Assembly: GCF_030160715.1 (NCBI RefSeq)
Contig: NZ_BSOW01000014.1
Span: 124,001 to 188,000 of the forward strand
Direction of reading: 5' to 3'
Length of the DNA stretch: 64,000 nt
Origin: Bradyrhizobium iriomotense
GTDB lineage: Bacteria > Pseudomonadota > Alphaproteobacteria > Rhizobiales > Xanthobacteraceae
In this document: one piece after another, positions 16,101-25,640 of the stretch
How positions within the stretch are numbered: position 1 is the first letter of the stretch
Layout: each line of letters opens with the position of its first letter
Notes under the pieces: model-generated
The model's database searches: none
Seen by the model: only the letters and a program-made list of their open reading frames with translations
What the model was told of the DNA's origin: nothing
Made by a program: the position numbers and the translations under genes

Positions 16101-17474
16101 TTAGCGCCCGCGCAGCCGTTCCAGCATGTCGGAGGAGGCAAATCCATCCGCGGGAGCCCCGATCGAGGCCTGGAAGTTGCGCAAGGCGTCCCGGGTCTGG
16201 CCGCCGAACTGGCCGTCGGGCGTTCCCTTGTAGAAGCCACGCTGGGCCAGGAGCTGCTGCAATTCCAGCCGCTCGGCGCGGGACAGCTCCCGCTCCTGCC
16301 GCGGCCAGGGCTGCACGAAGGGCTGGCTGCCCCGTAAGCGGTCGGCGAAATGGCCGATCGCCAGCGCATAGGCCTCGGCCGGGTTGTACTTCATGATCAC
16401 ACGGAAATTCTGCAGCATGAGGAAGCCCGGCCCCGCGGCGCCGGCGGGCGCCAGCAGATAGGCCTTGTCGGTCGGCTGCGGGAAGGGCTGCCGGGTGGCG
16501 CGGGTGATCCCGAGCTTCTCCCACTGCGCGATCGTCATTGCCTTGGCCCGGTCCGCCAGCATGTAGTTGAAGCCCTGGGGCACCACGACCTCGTAGCCCC
16601 AGCTCGCGCCGCTCTGCCAGCCATCCTTCTTCAGATTGTTGGCGGTGGAGGCGATCAGGTCGGCCGGATTGTCGACGACGTCGCGCCTGCCATCGCCATC
16701 GGCATCCACCGCAAAGCGCTTGAACGCGGTCGGCATGAATTGCGTCGGGCCGAACGCGCCGGCCCAGGAGCCGCGCATCTGTTCGGGCTGCAGATCGCCG
16801 CGGTTCAGGATCTCCAGCGCGGAGAGGAATTCATCCTTGAAATAGGCCTGGCGGCGGCCAATGCAGGCCAGCGTCGCCGTGGATTGCAGCACGCTGCGGT
16901 CGCCCATCTGGGTCGAGTAGTTGGATTCGATGCCCCAGATCGCCGCGATGATATAGCGGTCGACGCCGTAGGCCTTCTCGGTGGCGTCGAACTGCGCCTT
17001 GTACTTGGCAAGGATCTCCTTGCCCTTGGCGAGGCGGTTGTCGTTCACGAGGATGTCGAGATAGTCCCAGATCGACTTGGTGAATTCCGGTTGCGAGTCC
17101 AGGAGGTCCATGATGCGCAGGTCCGGCGCGAGCCCTGCGGTGAAGCGTTGAAAGTTCTCCTGGGTGATGTTGCGACGTGCGGCATCGGGCCACATCGAAG
17201 CAACGCAATTGTCAAAATTGCCGGCGGCCTCCCGGATCGCGGCTGCGGTCATCAGGGGATGGCCGGAGGCGCCGTCCTCTCCGCTCCAGGGTTGAGCACC
17301 ACCCGGACCGGGCGCGGGTTGCGCGGGCGACGGGCTCGAGCCGGAGAAGATGCCGCCGAACAGGTTGGACAGGCCGTTTGAGCTCTGGGCGTGCGCTTGA
17401 AGCGGGCACAGGAGGGTGACCGCAACCAGGGTTGCGCCGGTCATTCCTGCAAGTCCTGCCATCGATCGCGTCAT
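16101..17474 (-). CDS. Lytic murein transglycosylase (MltB-like) with peptidoglycan-binding domain
   Basis: Exported protein of 457 aa. Signal peptide at residues 1-29, then a linker, then the MltB-type transglycosylase domain: the catalytic glutamate lies in IAAIWGIESNYS, followed by GRRQAYFKDEFLSAL, GSWAGAFGPTQFMP and a calcium-site-like DADGDGRRD stretch. A C-terminal PG_binding_1 repeat (about 395-457, LQQLLAQRGFYKGTPDGQFG) anchors it to peptidoglycan. It cleaves glycan strands with 1,6-anhydro product formation in the periplasm. The ATG has AGGTGGG upstream. Confidence 0.92.
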   Translation of the reverse strand: MTRSMAGLAGMTGATLVAVTLLCPLQAHAQSSNGLSNLFGGIFSGSSPSPAQPAPGPGGAQPWSGEDGASGHPLMTAAAIREAAGNFDNCVASMWPDAARRNITQENFQRFTAGLAPDLRIMDLLDSQPEFTKSIWDYLDILVNDNRLAKGKEILAKYKAQFDATEKAYGVDRYIIAAIWGIESNYSTQMGDRSVLQSTATLACIGRRQAYFKDEFLSALEILNRGDLQPEQMRGSWAGAFGPTQFMPTAFKRFAVDADGDGRRDVVDNPADLIASTANNLKKDGWQSGASWGYEVVVPQGFNYMLADRAKAMTIAQWEKLGITRATRQPFPQPTDKAYLLAPAGAAGPGFLMLQNFRVIMKYNPAEAYALAIGHFADRLRGSQPFVQPWPRQERELSRAERLELQQLLAQRGFYKGTPDGQFGGQTRDALRNFQASIGAPADGFASSDMLERLRGR

Positions 17475-17677
17475 GTCCCACCTGTGCGGCCAAAATCCGG
17501 CTGCAGGAGGCCCCTGTTACGGTTGCCAATATCTTAACAGAGGTGAAATTTTGTAGACGGCCTTTTCCTCAGATCTAAGGGGCGGGGGCCCAACATCCGC
17601 CTTTGTTACCGGCTGCAAACCGGCTAGCAAGATGTCATTGCTCCAGGCCCGCACGTCCAAGGTGTTCGATCAATCCC

Positions 17678-18553
17678 ATGAAAATCCGCAAAGCCGTCTT
17701 CCCCGTCGCCGGCCTCGGCACGCGTGTGCTGCCCGCCACCAAGGCGATGCCCAAGGAAATGCTCACCATCGTCGACAAGCCGCTGATCCAGTACGTCTAT
17801 GACGAGGCCAGGGAGGCCGGGATCGAGCATTTCGTCTTCGTCACCGGGCGCAACAAGGCCGTCATCGAGGACCATTTCGACCGCATGTTCGAGCTCGACT
17901 CTACGCTTGCCGCGCGCGGCAAGAAGGCCGAGCAGGAGGTCCTGGCGCAGAACCAGCCGGAGGCCGGCGCGGTCAGCTTTACCCGCCAGCAGGCGCCGCT
18001 TGGACTCGGACACGCCGTCTGGTGCGCGCGCGACATCGTCGGCAACGAACCCTTTGCGGTCGTGCTGCCCGACGAGCTCGTGCTCAACACGCCGGGCTGC
18101 CTGAAGCAGATGATCGAGGCCGCAAGCCAGCTTGGCGAGAAGTCAAACGTGCTCGCGGTCGAGGCCGTGCCGGACCATCTCACGCATCAATACGGCATCT
18201 GCGGCGTGGGAAAACGCACCGGCAAGATCTTCGAGGTCGACGGCATGGTGGAGAAGCCGCCGAAGGGCACCGCACCCTCCAACCTGTCGATCACCGGCCG
18301 CTACATTCTCCAGCCCGAGATCTTCAAGATCCTGGAGACCCAGGAGCGCGGCGCCGGCGGCGAGATCCAGCTCACCGACGCCATGATCGGGCTTGCCAAG
18401 TCGCAGAAGTTCTACGGCGTCGAGTTCGAAGGCGAGCGCCATGATTGCGGCTCCAAGGCCGGCTTCCTGCGCGCCAACATCGCCTACGGCCTGAAACGCC
18501 CCGAGCTGCGCGACGGCCTGCTCGCGGAGATGAAGAAGTATCTGGGGTCGTAG
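17678..18553 (+). CDS. galU: UTP--glucose-1-phosphate uridylyltransferase
   Basis: Cytoplasmic enzyme (291 aa) making UDP-glucose from UTP and glucose-1-phosphate, the entry to cell-surface glycans and periplasmic glucans. The nucleotide-binding signature AGLGTRVLPATKAMPKEM is at residues 11-28; VDKPLIQYVYDEA, LGLGHAVWCAR and GRYILQPEIF are typical GalU blocks, and the length is standard. ATG 17678 was chosen because it begins exactly at the conserved MKIRKAVFPVAG; the frame opens earlier without homology. It stands alone, with repeat D1 following. Confidence 0.95.
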   Translation: MKIRKAVFPVAGLGTRVLPATKAMPKEMLTIVDKPLIQYVYDEAREAGIEHFVFVTGRNKAVIEDHFDRMFELDSTLAARGKKAEQEVLAQNQPEAGAVSFTRQQAPLGLGHAVWCARDIVGNEPFAVVLPDELVLNTPGCLKQMIEAASQLGEKSNVLAVEAVPDHLTHQYGICGVGKRTGKIFEVDGMVEKPPKGTAPSNLSITGRYILQPEIFKILETQERGAGGEIQLTDAMIGLAKSQKFYGVEFEGERHDCGSKAGFLRANIAYGLKRPELRDGLLAEMKKYLGS

Positions 18554-18609
18554 CGTAGGCTATTTCGCCACGTCATTGCCGTATCGACGACGGCTCCAAA
18601 CTCTCCGAT

Positions 18610-18734
18610 GTCGTCCCGGCGAAGGCCGGGACCCAACCACAGGGAGTAGTTTTGCGAAGACTCGTGGTTTGGTACTCCTGACATTCGCAATCGATAGATT
18701 CCGCGGTATGGGTCCCGGCCTTCGCCGGGACGAC
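18610..18734. repeat. Palindromic repeat family D, copy 1
   Basis: Outer arms GTCGTCCCGGCGAAGGCCGG and CCGGCCTTCGCCGGGACGAC are perfect complements and bracket a degenerate centre. The same arms occur at 25849-25989 and 56858-56995. It separates the convergent galU and diguanylate cyclase genes. Confidence 0.85.
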
Positions 18735-18777
18735 ACCGAAGATGTGGTGCGTGACATCGACGAATGATGAGCCGACT

Positions 18778-20280
18778 TCACGCCACCAGCGACAGTTTCG
18801 GAATGTTCGCGACCACGGACTGGTTGCGGCCGCCGGCCTTGGCGGCGTAGAGCGCCTTGTCGGCGGCGGTCACGAGGATGGACCAGTCCATTCCTGCCGC
18901 GGGGACGAGGCTTGCGATGCCGCAGGAGACCGTCGTGCTCGCCTGGTCGTCGGACCAGCCCTGCACCTTGCAGCGGATCGTCTCGGCGATCTTGAACGCG
19001 TTGGCTTCCGAAGTGTCCGGCAGCAGCACCGCAAATTCCTCGCCGCCATAGCGCGCAGGGCAATCGCCGGCGCGGCGCACGGAATCGGAGATGCAGATGG
19101 CGATGCCGACCAGCACCTGGTCGCCGGCCTGGTGGCCGAACGTGTCGTTGTAGGCCTTGAAGTGATCGGCATCGATCATCAAGAGCGCGACCGGCGTCTT
19201 CTGCCGCATCGCGCGCCGCCATTCGACGTCGATCACCGAATCGAACTTGCGGCGGTTGCGCAGGCCGGTGAGAGCGTCGGTGGTCGCCATCTCCTCGAGC
19301 TTGTTCTCGGCCTTGGCGCGCCGGCCGATCTCGCGCGCCAGCACTGCCGTCGAGCCCAGCACGAACAATGCGAGCACCAGCACCACCGCGCCGATGCGCA
19401 GGGCTTCCTTCTGCCAGAGCTCGAATACGGCGCCGAGCGGCTTGCCGGCGACGACGAACAGGGGTGTGGCGGTGCTGCCGCTGCGGACATAGAGGCGCGG
19501 CGTCGCGTCCACCGGGCCCTGTCCCGCGAAAGAACCGCCTTCCTTCAGATTGTCCGCCCTCCAGTTCTGCCGGTCGCTCAGATTCTTGCCGATCACGTCG
19601 AGATCGAACGGCCGCCGCATCATGATGGTGCGGTCGCGCTTGAGCACGGTGATGGTGTCCTGGGGGTCGAGGTTCAGCCGCTCGAACAGCTCGTGGAAAT
19701 AGCTGAAGCGGATCGAGCCGGCGACGACGCCCATGAAGCCGCCGTCCTGGTCGCTGACCCGCCGGCTCAGCACGATGGCATAGGCGCCGCGAAACAGCAT
19801 CGGCCGGCTGATGAACAGTCCTGCATTGGGGTTGTCGCGATGAACCCTGAAATACTCCTCGTCGGCACGGTTCTCCGGGAGCGGGTCGAGCGTGGATGCG
19901 TCGATGGTCAGCTTGCCGTCGGCGTCGAACACCTGAATGGCGCCAAAATGCCTGGCGGTCGTGGCGTGGTCGAACAGGATCAGCTGCCGGATCGATTTGC
20001 TGACCGTCCCGATCTCGGGCAGCAGCATGTTGCTGGCCACCGCCTTCAGCGACAGGTCGTAGATCTCGATGTTGCGGCTGATGTCGGCCTCGATGGTCGT
20101 GGCCAGGTTTTCCAGGGTTTGGCGGGCGAGCGCTTCCTCGCCATGGCGCATGTCCAGCATCACGTTGACGCAAATGGCGGAAAAGCCGATCACCGTCACG
20201 ACCGACGAGATGATCAGCAGCTTCGCCGAGATCCGCCACGGCCGCCGGGCCGTGCCTTCGCGCCATCCAGCCAGCATCAC
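18778..20280 (-). CDS. Membrane diguanylate cyclase (Cache-like sensor plus GGDEF)
   Basis: Signalling enzyme of 500 aa. A first membrane segment (about residues 20-45) is followed by a periplasmic region resembling a double-Cache sensor (about 50-300), a second membrane segment (VVLVLALFVLGSTAVLA), then a GGDEF domain with the active-site sequence GGEEF at residues 412-416 and DADHFKAYNDTFGHQAGD before it. It should make cyclic di-GMP from GTP in the cytoplasm in response to an extracellular ligand. No I-site motif (RxxD) is obvious just upstream of GGEEF, so product inhibition may be weak. It is monocistronic. Confidence 0.92.
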   Translation of the reverse strand: MMLAGWREGTARRPWRISAKLLIISSVVTVIGFSAICVNVMLDMRHGEEALARQTLENLATTIEADISRNIEIYDLSLKAVASNMLLPEIGTVSKSIRQLILFDHATTARHFGAIQVFDADGKLTIDASTLDPLPENRADEEYFRVHRDNPNAGLFISRPMLFRGAYAIVLSRRVSDQDGGFMGVVAGSIRFSYFHELFERLNLDPQDTITVLKRDRTIMMRRPFDLDVIGKNLSDRQNWRADNLKEGGSFAGQGPVDATPRLYVRSGSTATPLFVVAGKPLGAVFELWQKEALRIGAVVLVLALFVLGSTAVLAREIGRRAKAENKLEEMATTDALTGLRNRRKFDSVIDVEWRRAMRQKTPVALLMIDADHFKAYNDTFGHQAGDQVLVGIAICISDSVRRAGDCPARYGGEEFAVLLPDTSEANAFKIAETIRCKVQGWSDDQASTTVSCGIASLVPAAGMDWSILVTAADKALYAAKAGGRNQSVVANIPKLSLVA

Positions 20281-20422
20281 TTGCTCCCGACACTAGTGGA
20301 TGCGCCCGAAATCTTGAGTAGTCTTTAAGCTGGGACGCCGGCGCTGCAATCAGTTAAGAAACGGTTTCCGGGGCTAGCGTTTTTCGGCAAGGTCGGGCCC
20401 CGATGAACGATCGAGGACGACG

Positions 20423-20686
20423 GTGAACGACTACGACGCCTTGCGCGATTACCTGAAGCGGCAGAAGCAGATGGAGCTCGTGCTGAGCTTTGACCAGATC
20501 GAGGAGATCATCGGCGCAGCCCTGCCGCGTGCGGCGCAGCGCGCCTCATGGTGGGACAGCCTGCGCAGCCCCGATATCCAGATGCCGCAGCGCGAAGCCT
20601 GCCTCGCCGCCGGCTTCGCGGCGACGCGGATGCCGGACGGCAAGAGCGTGCGGTTCAGGAAAATGCCGAGCGAGCGGCGGCGCTAG
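20423..20686 (+). CDS. Small conserved protein of unknown function
   Basis: Protein of 87 aa opening MNDYDALRDYLKRQKQMELV, then SFDQIEEIIGAALPRAA, a WWDSL motif and a basic tail. This layout resembles small bacterial proteins of the DUF7662 type (from memory). The pattern of an adjacent helix pair, a tryptophan doublet and AAGFAATRMPDGKSVRF suggests a small folded domain, but no activity can be inferred. GTG or ATG: the frame begins at 20423 after GAGGACGAC. Composition matches the host genes. Confidence 0.65.
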   Translation: MNDYDALRDYLKRQKQMELVLSFDQIEEIIGAALPRAAQRASWWDSLRSPDIQMPQREACLAAGFAATRMPDGKSVRFRKMPSERRR

Positions 20687-20699
20687 CAGCGTGGTGCCG

Positions 20700-20793
20700 T
20701 CCCTTCTCCCCTTGCGGGAGAAGGTGGCGCGAAGCGCCGGATGAGGGGTTTCTCTCCGCAAGACAGTCTTTGCGAGCTGATAGAGACCCCTCA
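20700..20793. repeat. Degenerate palindromic repeat (family G)
   Basis: Contains CCTTCTCCCC/GGGAGAAGG and CGCGAAGCGCCGG-type arms, then TGAGGGGTTTC and, forty bases on, GAGACCCCTCA as an inverted partner. This is the common shape of intergenic repeats in this group. It lies at the convergent ends of the 87-aa gene and the phytanoyl-CoA dioxygenase-like gene. Confidence 0.6.
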
Positions 20794-21468
20794 GACACCC
20801 AGCCACTCCAGGCCGCGGGGAAGCTGTTCGACAGAAAAGTCCACTTGCAATACGCGACGGTGCACGGGCGCGACGGCGGCTTCCGAGGCATGAAGAATGG
20901 GTGTCGCATAAAGCCAGATGTCGCCAGGTTCGGCCAAGCACGCAACCGTGCCGCAACGCCGAACAACTTCACGAACATCAGCTTCCGCAACCCGTCCGAG
21001 CTTATGAGATCCGGGAGCGATCAATAGCGGTGCATTGCTCGCCGGTACCGGATCGATATGGACCCGCAAGGTCACCATGCCGGACAGTAGCTCAAAGGGT
21101 GGTTCGACATGCAGCATTCCGCTCTTGACGCTCCAGGTCCCAAAACCGTCAACGGGGACGCGCTGTTTCACGGCGATCGTGCGGTCCTGATGCCAGCCCA
21201 AGGCCCAGTTCGTTTCGGCTGTCTTGTCGAACAATATAGCTCTGACGGGCCGGCAGTCGCCGCCAAGCGCCGAGGCGGCGCAGCCGCCTATTTGTCCCGT
21301 TGACGCCAAGAAAGGCGCAAGTCCCTCAACGCCTCTCAGCCTGAGCCCGGCGTGATTGCGGGGTAAACGGGAGAGAACTGCTTCAAGCAGGTTCAACTGA
21401 TCGCACGTGAGCGCCGCTCGGAACAGCTGCGCGCCGTCGCGAGAAAAGGTCAGGTTACCGAGCTGCAT
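20791..21468 (-). CDS. Phytanoyl-CoA dioxygenase-family protein
   Basis: Predicted Fe(II)/2-oxoglutarate dioxygenase of 225 aa. The H-x-D pair is in LGWHQDRTIAV and the distal histidine in YATPILHASEAAVAPVHRRV, where the following arginine would hold 2-oxoglutarate. HIDPVPASNAPLLIAPGSHKLG is a typical PhyH block. The family hydroxylates diverse small molecules, so the substrate is unknown. It is shorter than many PhyH proteins but the core is complete. It is separated by 51 bases from the large EAL-domain gene, with the same strand, and could be downstream in its transcript or independent. Confidence 0.85.
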   Translation of the reverse strand: MQLGNLTFSRDGAQLFRAALTCDQLNLLEAVLSRLPRNHAGLRLRGVEGLAPFLASTGQIGGCAASALGGDCRPVRAILFDKTAETNWALGWHQDRTIAVKQRVPVDGFGTWSVKSGMLHVEPPFELLSGMVTLRVHIDPVPASNAPLLIAPGSHKLGRVAEADVREVVRRCGTVACLAEPGDIWLYATPILHASEAAVAPVHRRVLQVDFSVEQLPRGLEWLGV

Positions 21469-21519
21469 TGCCGGACTCTAACAGAGATGTTCGTAGGGAA
21501 GGCAGCGCATGTATTGAGA

Positions 21520-24396
21520 TCAGCTCGCCGCTTCGAGCCGCACTTCGGTGAGCAGCCGCATCGCGGCGTCGGCGTCCATCGGCTCGCCGAAGGCGAAGCC
21601 CTGGGCGTATTCGCAGCCCAACTGGTAGAGCTCGACCGCATCGGAATCGGTCTCGGCGCCTTCGGCCACCACGTCCATGCCGAGGTCATGCGCCAGCGCG
21701 ATGATCGATTTCAGGATCACGGGGCGGGTGCCGCGGCTCGTGGTGCGCACGAAGGACTGGTCGATCTTGATGGTGTCGAAGGGGAAGCGCTGGAGATAGG
21801 CCAGCGAGGAATGGCCGGTGCCGAAATCGTCGAGCGACAGCCCGGTGCCGAGCTCGCGGATCCGCGTCAGCATCTGGGCCGCGTGCTCCGGATTCTCCAT
21901 CACCAGCGATTCCGTCAATTCCAGCTTCAGCGTGCCGCGTGCGACCGAGGAGCGCGACAGCACCGTGCGGATGTCGTGGATGAGGTCGTGGCGGAGCAAT
22001 TGCCGCGAGGAGACGTTGACGGATGCGAAGATCGGCTCGCGTGAGCGCATCGCGCGCTGCCAGACCGAAAGCTGCTTTGCGGTCTGGTCGAGCACGAACA
22101 GGCCGAGGTCGACGATCAGCCCGGTCTCTTCCGCAATCGTGATGAATTCCGACGGCGACATCCGCCCGAGTTTTGGATGATCCCAGCGCGACAGCGCCTC
22201 GAAGCCGGCGATCGAACGGTCTTCCAGCCGCACGATCGGCTGGTAGAGGATGGTGAGCTCCTGCCGCTCGATGGCGCGGCGGAGCTCGCTCTCCAGCGTC
22301 AGGCGGTCGGTTTTTCGCGCGCGCATCGCGGGCTTGTAGACGTCGATGCGGTCGCCGCCGATGCGCTTGGAATGATACATCGCAAGCTCGGCGTCCTTGA
22401 TGATCTCGTCCGTCAATTGGGTCTGCGGATCGGAGAGCGCGAGGCCAATCGAGGCGGTGAGGAAGATCTCGCGGTCGTTGAAGGCGATCGGCGCGCGGAT
22501 GGTCTTGCGGATGGTCTCGGCAAAGGCGGTGATGCGGGCGGAATCCTGCTCCGACAAGAGGATCAGGCCGAACTGGTCGCCGGCGAGCCGGGCCAGCGTA
22601 TCCTGCGGCTTCAGGATGCGGGTGAGGCGGCGGGCGAGCGTGAGCAGGATGGAATCGCCGACCGCGATGCCGACGGAATCATTGACCTGCTTGAAGCGGT
22701 CGAGATCGATCACCATCAGAGTCGGCCGCAGCGTCGGCATGGTCTTGGCGAAATTCGCGACGGCGCCGAGGCGGTCCATGAACAGCTTGCGGTTGGGCAG
22801 GCCGGTCAGGTTGTCATGCACGGAATCGTGCAGCAGGCGCTCTTCGGCGTTGCGCAGCTCGGTGACGTCGGTGAGCGTGCCGACGACGCGCGAGACCTCG
22901 CCGTCGGAGCCGACCACGGGCCGTGCCTTCAGCGCGAACCACATGAAATGACCGTCCGGGGTGCGCAGGCGAAAATCCTGCACCAGGCGGCCGCGGCGTT
23001 GGTCGAGCACGCTGTCGAGCGCGGCGCGGAAACGATCCTGATCGAGTGGGTGCAGCACCTCCAGCCAGGTCGCAGCCGGCCCTTCCAGCGTGCCGCGTTT
23101 CAGGCCGAGCAGCGCTTCGGTCTCGGGGCTGGTGAACACCTTGTCGGCGGAGACGTCCCAGTCCCAGATCAGATCGCCGGAGCCGGCGAGCGCGAGCGCC
23201 CGCCGCTCGATGTCGGACACGACGCCGGTGGTGGCCCCGCCGCCCGCGAACGCGTGCTGCATGACGGTGAAGCCGATCAGCATCACGATCAGCACGAGGC
23301 CGCCGAGCAGCGCAGGCCCGACGATGTCGTTGGTCACGGAGCCCGCCACCGTCATGCCGGCCGCGACCACCCAGATCACGAGCAGGAACCAGGTCGGGAT
23401 CAGCAGCACCGCGCGGTCGAAGCCGTGGGTCGAGAGATAGACGATCAGCGCAAAGCCGGCGAAGGCGATCAGCACCAGCGACATGCGCGCGATGCCGGAG
23501 GCGACGGCCGGATCGAACAAAGCGAGCGCGACGAGCGAGCCCAGGAAGGCGAGCCAGCCCACGGTGATGTGCGAATAGCGCACGTGCCAGCGGCTGAGGT
23601 TGAGATAGGCGAACAGGAACACCAAGAGCGTCGCGGCCAAGATCGCTTCGCCCGCCGCGCGCCAGATGCGCTCGGCGTTGTTCGACATGTCGAGCACCTT
23701 GCCCCAGAAGCCGAAATCGACGCCGATATAGACCAGCACCGCCCAAGCAAGCGCCGCGGCGGCCGGGAACATGATGCTGCCCTTCACCACGAACAGAATG
23801 GTGAGAACGAGAGCCAGGAGCCCGGAGATGCCGATCACGATGCCCTGGTAGAGCGTGAACGAGTTGACCTTGTCCTTGTAGGCCTCGGGCTCCCACAGAT
23901 AGAGCTGCGGCAGCTTGTCGGTGCGCAGTTCCGCGACGAAGGTGACGACGGAGCCGGGATCGAGCGTGATGCGGAAGACGTCGGCGGTCGCGCTTTCCTG
24001 GCGCTCGGGCCGGTCGCCGACCGACGGCGTGATGGTCGCGATGCGCGACAGCCCGAGGTCGGGCCACAACAGGCCGGACGAGACGATGCGATAATGCGGC
24101 GCGACGATCAGGCGGTCGAGCTGGTCGTCGGTGTTGTTGGCGAGCGCGAACACCACCCAGTTCTGGCCACCCTCACGTGCCCGCACCTCGATGCGGCGGA
24201 CGATGCCGTCGGTGCCGGGCGCGGTGGACACCTGGATGCGGTCGGCGTCGCTGCGCTGGTGCTCGAGTACAGCGGTAAGGTCGATCGCGGGCGCGTCGCT
24301 GCGGACGCTGACGGCGTCAAGCGCGCGTGAAGGCTGCGCGGCGAAAAGAATCATGAGGCCCAGCGCTATGGGCGCGAGGCACCTGATCAGACGCAA
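21520..24396 (-). CDS. Membrane PAS-GGDEF-EAL protein, probable cyclic di-GMP phosphodiesterase
   Basis: Protein of 958 aa. A signal peptide (ending SRALDA) precedes a periplasmic beta-rich region (about 30-175) and seven or eight membrane segments (about 185-400), the arrangement of 7TMR-DISM receptors. Then a PAS domain (about 405-525), a GGDEF domain and an EAL domain. The cyclase motif is degenerate, AGDQF at residues 605-609, so cyclase activity is doubtful. The phosphodiesterase motifs are intact: EAL at 733-735, then LELTES, DDFGTGHSS and DQSF. It should degrade cyclic di-GMP under control of an outside signal. Confidence 0.92.
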   Translation of the reverse strand: MRLIRCLAPIALGLMILFAAQPSRALDAVSVRSDAPAIDLTAVLEHQRSDADRIQVSTAPGTDGIVRRIEVRAREGGQNWVVFALANNTDDQLDRLIVAPHYRIVSSGLLWPDLGLSRIATITPSVGDRPERQESATADVFRITLDPGSVVTFVAELRTDKLPQLYLWEPEAYKDKVNSFTLYQGIVIGISGLLALVLTILFVVKGSIMFPAAAALAWAVLVYIGVDFGFWGKVLDMSNNAERIWRAAGEAILAATLLVFLFAYLNLSRWHVRYSHITVGWLAFLGSLVALALFDPAVASGIARMSLVLIAFAGFALIVYLSTHGFDRAVLLIPTWFLLVIWVVAAGMTVAGSVTNDIVGPALLGGLVLIVMLIGFTVMQHAFAGGGATTGVVSDIERRALALAGSGDLIWDWDVSADKVFTSPETEALLGLKRGTLEGPAATWLEVLHPLDQDRFRAALDSVLDQRRGRLVQDFRLRTPDGHFMWFALKARPVVGSDGEVSRVVGTLTDVTELRNAEERLLHDSVHDNLTGLPNRKLFMDRLGAVANFAKTMPTLRPTLMVIDLDRFKQVNDSVGIAVGDSILLTLARRLTRILKPQDTLARLAGDQFGLILLSEQDSARITAFAETIRKTIRAPIAFNDREIFLTASIGLALSDPQTQLTDEIIKDAELAMYHSKRIGGDRIDVYKPAMRARKTDRLTLESELRRAIERQELTILYQPIVRLEDRSIAGFEALSRWDHPKLGRMSPSEFITIAEETGLIVDLGLFVLDQTAKQLSVWQRAMRSREPIFASVNVSSRQLLRHDLIHDIRTVLSRSSVARGTLKLELTESLVMENPEHAAQMLTRIRELGTGLSLDDFGTGHSSLAYLQRFPFDTIKIDQSFVRTTSRGTRPVILKSIIALAHDLGMDVVAEGAETDSDAVELYQLGCEYAQGFAFGEPMDADAAMRLLTEVRLEAAS

Positions 24397-24537
24397 GGTC
24401 AGTTCTCCGCGTTCGACGCAAACTCTTCAGTGCTAAGTGCATTTCCGAACGGAACGAGATGGTTCGGCGCTTCGCGATAGATGCCACGAAAGCGAGGAAA
24501 ATCAAAGGGTTTCCACCTCGCTTGCGGGTCGTGCGGG

Positions 24538-25536
24538 CTAGACCTCCAACACAATTTTGCCAATATGTGCGCTCGTCTCCATGCGCCGGTGCGCCTCCGC
24601 CGCCTTTTCCAGCGGGAAACTGCTGTCCATCAGCGGTTTGACGCGGCCTTCGCGCAAGAGCGGCATCACCTTGGCCTCGATCGCGGCCACCATCGCCGCT
24701 TTGTCCGCATTACTACGGGGGCGCAAGGTCGAGCCGGTATGGGTCAGGCGCTTCACCATGACCTTGGCAATGTTGACGGTGACCTTGGGGCCGTTGAGGG
24801 TTGCGATCTGCACGATGCGGCCGTCGACCGCGGCGGCATCGTAGTTGCGGTCGACATAGTCGCCGGCGACCATGTCGAGGATCAGATTGGCGCCGGCATT
24901 GCCGGTCTCCGCCTTGACCACGGCGACGAAGTCTTCGTTCTTGTAGTTGATCGCGCGGTCCGCCCCTAACTTGAGGCAGGCATCGATCTTGTCCTGCGAG
25001 CCGACGGTGACGATCACCTTCGCACCGAACGCTTTCGCAAGCTGGATCGCCATGGTGCCGATGCCGGAGGAGCCGCCATGGATCAGCAGCGTCTCGCCCG
25101 CCTTCAGCCCGCCGCGCTCGAACACGTTGTGCCAGACCGTCATCAGGGTTTCCGGCAGCGCACCGGCTTCCTTGATCGACAGCGCCGGCGGCACGCTCAT
25201 CGCCTGCGCGTCCTGGGCGATGCAGTACTGCGCATAGCCACCGCCGGCGACGAGCGACATCACCTTATCGCCGATCTTGTGCCGCTTGGCGTTGCTGCCG
25301 ACCGCGACCACTTCCCCCGCAACCTCGAGGCCCGGCAAGTCGCTGGCGCCTGGCGGCGGCGGATAGGCGCCGGAGCGCTGCGCCACGTCTGGCCGGTTCA
25401 CGCCGGCGGCCATCACCTTGATCAGGATTTCGTCGGGACCTACTTGCGGCAGCGCACGCTGCTCGGGCACCAGCACCTCCGGACCGCCGGGCTTGGAGAT
25501 GGCGACCACCGTCATTTGCGCAGGCAGCTTTTCCAT
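24538..25536 (-). CDS. NAD(P)H-quinone oxidoreductase (zinc-independent MDR family)
   Basis: Cytoplasmic reductase of 332 aa in the quinone oxidoreductase branch of the medium-chain dehydrogenases. GroES-like N-terminal half with VNRPDVAQRSGAYPPPPGASDLPGLEVAG; Rossmann half with LIHGGSSGIGTMAIQLAKAFGA, where the GGSSGIG loop binds NADPH. The structural and catalytic zinc cysteines of alcohol dehydrogenases are absent. I chose ATG 25536 because AAGGAC lies seven bases upstream; an open frame extends to 25596 without homology, and ATG 25515 is a shorter alternative. Confidence 0.9.
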   Translation of the reverse strand: MEKLPAQMTVVAISKPGGPEVLVPEQRALPQVGPDEILIKVMAAGVNRPDVAQRSGAYPPPPGASDLPGLEVAGEVVAVGSNAKRHKIGDKVMSLVAGGGYAQYCIAQDAQAMSVPPALSIKEAGALPETLMTVWHNVFERGGLKAGETLLIHGGSSGIGTMAIQLAKAFGAKVIVTVGSQDKIDACLKLGADRAINYKNEDFVAVVKAETGNAGANLILDMVAGDYVDRNYDAAAVDGRIVQIATLNGPKVTVNIAKVMVKRLTHTGSTLRPRSNADKAAMVAAIEAKVMPLLREGRVKPLMDSSFPLEKAAEAHRRMETSAHIGKIVLEV

Positions 25537-25640
25537 GATTTGTCCTTGCCAAAAGGTGCGGGATTGAACGAGGCACTTGATTAGCCAGCGGGCCACGCGC
25601 TGGCAACCGCTTGGGCCTCGGTTGTGATGGAGGAGCGACG

